DNA from: Arthrobacter sp. APC 3897
Lineage (GTDB): Bacteria > Actinomycetota > Actinomycetes > Actinomycetales > Micrococcaceae
DNA length: 64,000 bases
NCBI RefSeq assembly: GCF_030407495.1
Contig: NZ_JASDDG010000026.1
Location: 1 to 64,000, forward strand
Reading direction: 5' to 3'
Shown: positions 58,978-64,000 of the stretch, in pieces
How the letters are laid out: each line of letters begins with the position of its first letter
Position numbering within the stretch: position 1 is the first letter of the stretch
Translations under genes and position numbers: made by a program
Notes under the pieces: model-generated
Told to the model about the DNA's origin: nothing
The model's database searches: none
What the model saw: only the letters and a program-made list of their open reading frames with translations

Positions 58978-59604
58978 TCAGCAGTTGATCTCGTGCAAAG
59001 CCGGCCAGACTGGATCACCGTTGCTGTGAAGGATGAGCGAACCGCCGTCGTCGTACCACTTAAGCTCATAATTTCCGCTGCTAAACGGCTCGTACCCGTC
59101 ATCAGCTGTCCAGGAACTGACTTCCCGGCCGACGCCGGCTGCGCCGACGACGTAAACGGTACCCCTGCCGGCAAACAGGAACGAAAACTCGCGCACAGCT
59201 ACGCGACAACCATCGCTGTTGGCCGGTGGCAGGACGTAGTACTTGGCGCCGGAAAGATCATCCAGAGCACTCAGGCCACTGAATGCAACCGAGACAACGG
59301 CCAGCAGAGTCACGAACCAGGGCCGCGGACTGCGCCGGGTTCGATCGGTAAAGGTGATGGATCGCTGCCTGAACGCATCCACCTTCAGCAACACCATAGA
59401 GACCACGAACAGAACACCGCCGATGGCCCACCCGGGGACGGCGTGCTGACCGACAACGAACAAAAACCCGGTCCAGCCCAAGACACTACATAGTGGGGCG
59501 AGCACCAGCAGAATAACTGAGGCCCGGAAGAGCCTGGAGGAAGGCTCCGACCCGGAGCTGTCTGTTCCTGAAGCCCTGGCCGCAGCGGCATCAACTGGGT
59601 CCAC
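58978..59604 (-). CDS. Membrane protein (208 aa) with extracytoplasmic domain
   Basis: 208 aa. Three hydrophobic segments (about residues 26-52, 56-74, 94-115), then an extracytoplasmic C-terminal domain with ANSDGCRVAVREFSFLFAGRGTVYVVG and GYEPFSSGNYELKWYDDGGSLILH and a final Cys. Similar architecture appears in uncharacterised actinobacterial proteins. Downstream end at 58978 lies close to the preceding plus-strand gene. Confidence 0.68.
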   Translation of the reverse strand: MDPVDAAAARASGTDSSGSEPSSRLFRASVILLVLAPLCSVLGWTGFLFVVGQHAVPGWAIGGVLFVVSMVLLKVDAFRQRSITFTDRTRRSPRPWFVTLLAVVSVAFSGLSALDDLSGAKYYVLPPANSDGCRVAVREFSFLFAGRGTVYVVGAAGVGREVSSWTADDGYEPFSSGNYELKWYDDGGSLILHSNGDPVWPALHEINC

Positions 59605-59719
59605 GATCCTCCTTCATCATTGTTCACAGATTCCCGGCTCAAGTGTGACAGAGACGCCAGCAACGGACACTAATTGGGCCAACTTAAACACAACTGGCGT
59701 ATGGCTAGCGCACGTTCGA

Positions 59720-59738
59720 AGACCGGCTTGCGAGCCGA
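59720..59738 (+). repeat. Possible diverged junction element
   Basis: AGACCGGCTTGCGAGCCGA, sharing ACCGGCTT with the consensus and GCGAGCC with the element at 55029. Between two minus-strand genes. Confidence 0.35.
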
Positions 59739-59781
59739 GCTGACCACGAAGCGATGCAAAGCTGCGCCATTTACCGGTCCC

Positions 59782-60567
59782 TCAACGGGCGGAGGCGCTG
59801 GTCCGCACGAGCCAATCTTGTACCAGTGCTGCAGTCAGATCCGGGCGCTCGAGATGAGCGTTATGTCCAGCGGCATCGAGGACCGCGAACGTCCCACGGA
59901 CGTAGTGGTCGCGGAGTTTCCACCCGTCCTCGTATCCGGTGACATGGTCCTGCCGCCCGAAGAGGTGCAACGAAGGCGCCTCGAAGGGCGCGGGGTGCGC
60001 GATCTCGGGTTCGACAGGGAGTGCGTACTCCGCTGCCACCCTTTCGAGAATGGCTTGGTTTGCTTGCCGAAGACCAGGAAGTGCATATCGAGTGAATGCC
60101 TTGAGCGTGGCCTCGCTCTGGACGACGGTCATCTCTTCATAGTCATTCCTCGCCTGACCGGCCAAAGCAAGAACCGCGGGGTCCTCTCGGACAACCAGCC
60201 GGCGGGGAAGACTGCGCTCCTGGTGGTCAGGCTCGAACACACCCGCAAGAGTAGCCAGGCCAAGGACCTGATCTCGGAGCTCATGAGCGATGTGCCGGGC
60301 AATCATGCCGCCGAAGGAGTTGCCGATCACGGCAAAGGACCGGTCTCCAAGATGCTCGTAGATATCGTTCAGAGCACCTTGCGCAACGTGATTTGCGCTG
60401 GTTACGTCGCCGTCAGCATTTCCTGCAGCCCACGGTAGGTCGATATAGATGCGCTGCCATCCAGACCCATCAAGGGCGTCCTCCAACGGCAGCATGATCC
60501 GATGATCGACGCCGAATCCGTGGATTACGACGAGCGGTCGACCTTTTCCTAGGACTTGAGCAATCAT
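59782..60567 (-). CDS. Alpha/beta hydrolase
   Basis: 261 aa from the ATG at 60567. LVVIHGFGVDHRIML (oxyanion loop), IYIDLPWAAGNA, AVIGNSFGGMIARHIAHEL (nucleophile Ser in GNSFGG), LHLFGRQDHVTGYEDGW (acid Asp) and AAGHNAHLERP (His) give a complete triad of the MhpC/haloperoxidase type. Cytosolic esterase or C-C hydrolase; substrate unknown. Confidence 0.9.
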   Translation of the reverse strand: MIAQVLGKGRPLVVIHGFGVDHRIMLPLEDALDGSGWQRIYIDLPWAAGNADGDVTSANHVAQGALNDIYEHLGDRSFAVIGNSFGGMIARHIAHELRDQVLGLATLAGVFEPDHQERSLPRRLVVREDPAVLALAGQARNDYEEMTVVQSEATLKAFTRYALPGLRQANQAILERVAAEYALPVEPEIAHPAPFEAPSLHLFGRQDHVTGYEDGWKLRDHYVRGTFAVLDAAGHNAHLERPDLTAALVQDWLVRTSASAR

Positions 60568-60617
60568 GAGGCAGAGCCTACAGGCGCGGTTTGATCCCTC
60601 AGCATTCGCGCCGAGGT

Positions 60618-60636
60618 GCCACCCGTAAGCCGATCC
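60618..60636 (-). repeat. Cassette junction element, GGATCGGCTTACGGGTGGC
   Basis: Exact GGAYCGGCTTACGGG core on the minus strand, 51 bases upstream of the alpha/beta hydrolase start, in the position junction elements take ahead of other genes in this window. Confidence 0.7.
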
Positions 60637-60676
60637 ATGAACGCAACTCACCGAGGCGACGAGTGCGTGGACGTGG

Positions 60677-61660
60677 ATGAGTCTGTCTGTGGGCCATCAT
60701 TATGGGGTGAATGACTTACTAGCCGACGCCTACCTGCAACGGTGGATAGCGGAAATCAGGTCCCTGCCCGCAGAAGCCCCGCCCTTGGATGTGAAGGAAC
60801 TGCGTGCCCCACGTACCCGGTCAGAGGGGCCAAGCCTGCCTGTCGTCAGAGACCTCTCTCTGCCCGGTGACCCCGCTCTCCGTCTGCGTTTGTATCGACC
60901 GGGCACGGGACCGTTGCCCCTTATCGTGTACGTTCACGGCGGGAGCTTTATCTTCGGGGACCTTGATTCCCACGACCGTACCTGCCGTCGCCTGGCTGTA
61001 GAGGCGAACGCTGCAGTCCTAGCCGTCGATTACCGCCGTGCGCCGGAGCATCCCGCGCCGGCAGCTATCGACGACGTCGCCGGCGTCGTGAAATGGGCGT
61101 TGGAAGCATCGGTGGTATTGGGCGCAACATCAGGTTCTCTGTCTTTGGCCGGCGACAGCGCCGGGGGACTGATCGCTCTCATGGCGGCTCAGCGGACTAT
61201 TGCCGCTAGTCGACCGGTCACGGCGCTGCTGCTCATCTGCCCGAATGCCGATTTGACGCTGGCACAGCCAAGCATTCAGGAGAAAGGATTAGGTTGGGGG
61301 TTAGATACGGGAGCCTTGGCATGGGCTGTGGATCAATGGGTGCCGGAGATTTCCGCCCAAAAGCTTGCCGATTTCAGCCCCCTGCATACCGCCTTCAGTG
61401 GTTTGCCGACCACTGTTATTGCAACGGCGGAGTGCGACCCTCTTCGTGATGAAGGCGTGGCCTTAGCCGCACAGCTAATTGCCTCAGGAATAGACGCGCG
61501 TCATCTCCCTCATCGAGGGCTTGTCCATGGATTCCTAAGCCTCGACGATGTATCTCCGGCGGCATTGGAAGCCGGAAATTCCCTCATGCGCACCTTCGGA
61601 GCAATTATTCGAGGAAACGAACCCCACGTTCCCCGGAGAAGTCCGGAGACTAGGCTTTAG
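60677..61660 (+). CDS. Alpha/beta hydrolase, hormone-sensitive lipase type
   Basis: 327 aa. YVHGGSFIFGDLDSHDRTCRRLA (HGGG-type oxyanion motif, here HGGS), AVDYRRAPEHPAPAAIDDV, SLAGDSAGGLIALMAAQR (GDSAGG nucleophile), ECDPLRDEGVALA (Asp) and HRGLVHGFLSL (His): the HSL/family IV esterase set. ATG 60677 has GGACGTGGATG just before. Hydrolyses short acyl esters. Divergent from the other hydrolase. Confidence 0.93.
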   Translation: MSLSVGHHYGVNDLLADAYLQRWIAEIRSLPAEAPPLDVKELRAPRTRSEGPSLPVVRDLSLPGDPALRLRLYRPGTGPLPLIVYVHGGSFIFGDLDSHDRTCRRLAVEANAAVLAVDYRRAPEHPAPAAIDDVAGVVKWALEASVVLGATSGSLSLAGDSAGGLIALMAAQRTIAASRPVTALLLICPNADLTLAQPSIQEKGLGWGLDTGALAWAVDQWVPEISAQKLADFSPLHTAFSGLPTTVIATAECDPLRDEGVALAAQLIASGIDARHLPHRGLVHGFLSLDDVSPAALEAGNSLMRTFGAIIRGNEPHVPRRSPETRL

Positions 61661-62005
61661 ACCGTTCGGCGTGCCTTTTGTTCGGTATATAACTCCTATG
61701 CGCGAGTGCCTGCAACAGTCAGGCGCTTCGCTCTACGGGAGGCAAGATGGCCGCACACCCATACTGCAATTAGCTCCGCACAGCGATCCCTGTGCGGGAC
61801 AAAGCCCAGGAGGGGGTCCTGACCTCAAGAGGTAAAGAGGTACTCCTCCTCGCCACTACCCGGAACGTCGAAGCGTCGGATTGTACCTCCTCAGCCTCCT
61901 CCCTCCCGCACAGGCCGAGGTGTTTTCGGCAGCGGTGAAGAAGATCAGCAAGAACGATGCGAAAGCACTGCCGAGTCATGCCAAGATCAGAAGCTAGAGA
62001 TTCCA
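61661..62005. other. Intergenic region with hairpin
   Basis: About 345 bases without a convincing gene. CCGCACAG (61776-61783) and CTGTGCGG (61790-61797) form a perfect 8-bp stem that may terminate the esterase transcript. Confidence 0.4.
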
Positions 62006-62031
62006 GCAGTAGCTGACTAGTCAGCTACTGC
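62006..62031. promoter_or_regulatory. 26-bp perfect palindrome
   Basis: Each half reads GCAGTAGCTGACT up to the dyad axis at CTAG (62017-62020 region); the full site is self-complementary over 26 bases. It lies about 75-100 bases upstream of the MBL-fold gene; probably an operator for a regulator outside this window (TetR or MarR class). Confidence 0.75.
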
Positions 62032-62103
62032 AGCTATGTGATGAAGGTGTCTCGCACGTCTCACCCGGGGCATTTCCGGGTCCTTCGAGAAGGGATCAAC
62101 AGC

Positions 62104-62910
62104 ATGTCGCTGAATTTCGAAGTTTTCGATCTCGACTTCCCCGCAGGTTCACCCAACAAGTCAGCAACTTTGATCACCGGTCACACCAAGGCACTCCTCA
62201 TCGATGCAGGCTTCACACTGGCCGACGGCCACCGCCTCGTCGCGGCAATCCTTGACTCCGGCAAGCAGCTGGAAACAGTCTTTGTCAGCCACGCCGACCC
62301 GGACTACTACTTCGGTCTGGAACCCATCGCCGACGCCTTTCCGGAAGCCAAGATCGTGGCAACACCCATCGTCATCGAACACATAGAGGCAAGCTTCGAC
62401 GGCAAGCTCAAGGCCTGGGCAGCACTGGGCGCAAACCTTCCAACCCGCCTGACACCGATTTCCCCCTTGTCCTCGGAAGCCATCGAGCTCGAGGGATACC
62501 GCTTCGAGCTCCGGGGAGGCTCCGAAACCCTACCTGACAGGCAATACCTCTTCAACGCGGACTACAACGCCGTCGTCGGAGGGGTTCTGGTATTCCAGGA
62601 AGAACATGTCTGGACCGCGGACACCGCAACCCCGGAGTTGCGCTCTGCCTGGATTGAACTCCTTGACCAGATGCAGTCCCTCAATCCCGAACTCGTTGTA
62701 GCCGGACACAGGCTGCCAGGAACGGCCAACGACTCCTCGGCAATCGACTACACCCGCTCTTACCTCCAAGAATTCGAGCAGATCCTTGACCGCTCCGAAA
62801 ACGCCGCGGCCGTCACGGCGGCTCTGATTGAAAGATACCCTAACTCCGGCATGCTGATCGCAGCACAAATCGGACCCAAGGTTGCCGAGGGAGAAATGAC
62901 ATGGGGCTAA
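62104..62910 (+). CDS. MBL fold metallo-hydrolase
   Basis: 268 aa from ATG 62104; the open frame begins at 62038 but GAAGGGA and the domain start favour 62104. Metallo-beta-lactamase fold: LLIDAGFTLADGHRLV, ETVFVSHADPDYYFGLEPI (the HxHxDH motif appears as HADPDYYFG, so the first site is altered), VWTADTA and VVAGHRLPG. The altered ligands suggest a divergent quorum-quencher-like or oxidoreductase-type member rather than a standard lactamase. Overlaps the next gene by 10 bases, so both are one operon. Confidence 0.85.
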   Translation: MSLNFEVFDLDFPAGSPNKSATLITGHTKALLIDAGFTLADGHRLVAAILDSGKQLETVFVSHADPDYYFGLEPIADAFPEAKIVATPIVIEHIEASFDGKLKAWAALGANLPTRLTPISPLSSEAIELEGYRFELRGGSETLPDRQYLFNADYNAVVGGVLVFQEEHVWTADTATPELRSAWIELLDQMQSLNPELVVAGHRLPGTANDSSAIDYTRSYLQEFEQILDRSENAAAVTAALIERYPNSGMLIAAQIGPKVAEGEMTWG

Positions 62911-63335
62911 CCCCCAACAACGAATTGATCGTCTCGACTGCACCACGCGACGTTGTACGGAGGCAATACATGGCATCAGCAGCTGGTGACCTCGAGGCAC
63001 TCCGAGCAACGATGGCCCCGGACGTTGAATGGACTGAAATGGCAGGATTTCCCCTGGCAGGAACTTACCGCACCCCCAGCGGTGTTACCGCAAATGTCAT
63101 GGAAATCCTCGGCCGCGACTGGGACGGCTGGGACGCCCACGACGACAGCTATGTTGTGGACGGGGAAAACGTAGTGGTGCTGGCCAGATACACAGCCACC
63201 CACCGCGCCACACGAAAGTACTTGGACGTCCGTGTGGCGCACCACTTCATTGTCCGGGGTGGGCTGATCGTCCGGTTCGAACAATTCGTCGACACAGCAA
63301 AAGTCGCCGAAGCAAGCCGGCCCATACCCGCCTGA
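62901..63335 (+). CDS. SnoaL-like / NTF2-fold protein
   Basis: 144 aa. DVVRRQYMASAAGDLEALRATMAPDVEWTEMAGFPLAGTYRTP and DDSYVVDGENVVVLARYTA ... HHFIVRGGLIVRFEQFVDT in segments show the cone-shaped NTF2/SnoaL fold used by small isomerases and cyclases or as non-catalytic binding proteins. Starts within the MBL gene, so made in fixed ratio with it. The pair may modify one small substrate, an inference from coupling only. Confidence 0.88.
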   Translation: MGLTPNNELIVSTAPRDVVRRQYMASAAGDLEALRATMAPDVEWTEMAGFPLAGTYRTPSGVTANVMEILGRDWDGWDAHDDSYVVDGENVVVLARYTATHRATRKYLDVRVAHHFIVRGGLIVRFEQFVDTAKVAEASRPIPA

Positions 63336-63518
63336 CCAAGACACCCAGCGGTGGCGGCGCCAATGACATGCGCGTTGGAGCTGTGAGCCATTAATCATCA
63401 GCGGCAGACATCAAGGTAAACCCGTTTCGCAAAGCCTCAATCCTCCAACTTGTCCAGGGGGCGGTTCAGGCTTGGATGCCACAAGACACCCATGAGGGAC
63501 GCCACAGCCACGGGACTG

Positions 63519-63541
63519 CCCCGACTTTTGTTGTGTCGGGG
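63519..63541. terminator. IS end hairpin CCCCGAC/GTCGGGG
   Basis: CCCCGAC (63519-63525) and GTCGGGG (63535-63541) around TTTTGTTGT. It overlaps the terminal repeat of the IS3 element (GGGACTGCCCCGAC) and would also stop transcripts from either side. Confidence 0.6.
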
Positions 63542-63543
63542 TC

Positions 63544-64000
63544 TTAGGCCGCTAAGAGCGCGGTTCGGTTGATTGTTTCATATTCGATGGGCGTGAGTTT
63601 TCCCAGCCGTCTTTGCCGTCGCCGGCGGTGGTAAGTCCTTTCGATCCAGGTTGTGATGGCTAGCCGGAGTTCCTGCCGGGTGCCCCACCGCCGACGATCC
63701 AGGACGTTCTTTTGCAGCAGCGAGAAGAACGATTCCATCGCGGCATTGTCCGCGCACGCACCCACCCGGCCCATTGAGCCGGTCAGTCCGTGATGCCGGA
63801 GCGATTCAACGAAACGGCGGGATCGAAACTGCGAGCCGCGGTCCGAGTGCAGCACCGTTCCTGACGGGCGGCGTGCCCGCACGGCGTTCTCCAGCGCGGC
63901 GACGGCCAATGAGGATTTCATTCGCGAATCCATTGAGTAGCCCACGATCCTGCCGGAATAGACGTCCTTGATCGCGCAGAGGTAGAGCTTGCCCTCAGCG
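63544..64000 (-). CDS. IS3 family transposase OrfB (cut by right edge)
   Basis: The frame is open through base 64000, so the 5' part lies outside. Visible: LYLCAIKDVYSGRIVGYSMDSRM, GTVLHSDRGSQFRSRRFVESL (second Asp of DDE), GACADNAAMESFFSLLQKNVLDRRRW (catalytic Glu) and TYHRRRRQRRLGKLTPIEYET. All expected residues present, so probably functional. A decayed relative lies at 51431-52290 in the same orientation. Confidence 0.93.
   Translation of the reverse strand, partial: AEGKLYLCAIKDVYSGRIVGYSMDSRMKSSLAVAALENAVRARRPSGTVLHSDRGSQFRSRRFVESLRHHGLTGSMGRVGACADNAAMESFFSLLQKNVLDRRRWGTRQELRLAITTWIERTYHRRRRQRRLGKLTPIEYETINRTALLAA

Overview
The window reads as a high-GC Gram-positive actinobacterium, most likely an Arthrobacter-type member of the Micrococcaceae. 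The basis is very GC-rich codon use with many GTG starts, GH25 and CAP-domain wall proteins carrying SLH-like repeats, an Lsr2 nucleoid protein, and many MarR/TetR/GntR-controlled enzyme genes. No rRNA, tRNA or CRISPR array was seen.

Bases 1-19453 look like ordinary chromosome: a VanY-type carboxypeptidase (cut by the left edge), a MarR regulator with its target membrane protein and a strong palindromic operator, an amidohydrolase, a PaiB-like flavin protein, a CoA transferase, an SDR, two secreted SLH-repeat wall proteins, an epimerase, an SRAP peptidase, two aldo/keto reductases, a thioesterase, a lipoate ligase-like protein, a CBM-like protein, an alpha/beta hydrolase with a probable homopolymer frameshift, and a lipase maturation factor protein.

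From about 19460 the character changes to mobile and accessory DNA: two serine resolvases, an IS30 element, IS3 remnants, Lsr2, a RES-Xre toxin-antitoxin pair, an AlbA_2 protein, and a truncated RHS protein with a candidate immunity gene. Around these lies a scattered set of very small genes. Several are present as near-identical copies (79-aa protein x3, 80-aa protein x2, blasticidin-S-deaminase-like protein x2). Their boundaries carry a short conserved element, GGAYCGGCTTACGG or variants, and copies of the same gene change neighbour exactly at that element. This looks like an integron-like gene-cassette array without classical attC sites and without an integrase in view; I do not recognise it as a described system.

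Bases 41.9-51.3 kb (minus strand) hold a complete AS-48-type circular bacteriocin locus. The 105-aa precursor (35-aa leader plus 70-aa core) is very close to enterocin AS-48, and the genes follow in the AS-48 order A-B-C-C1-D-D1-E-F-G-H: maturation/export membrane proteins, an ABC ATPase, a small immunity-like peptide, then a second MacB-type transporter. Finding it in an actinobacterium next to transposase remnants suggests transfer.

Bases 52.3-64 kb hold a VAO-type flavoprotein oxidase with a TetR gene and operator, a second TetR gene divergent from a CPBP protease, further cassette-like small genes, two alpha/beta hydrolases, an MBL-fold/SnoaL-like pair behind a 26-bp palindrome, and an IS3 transposase running off the right edge.
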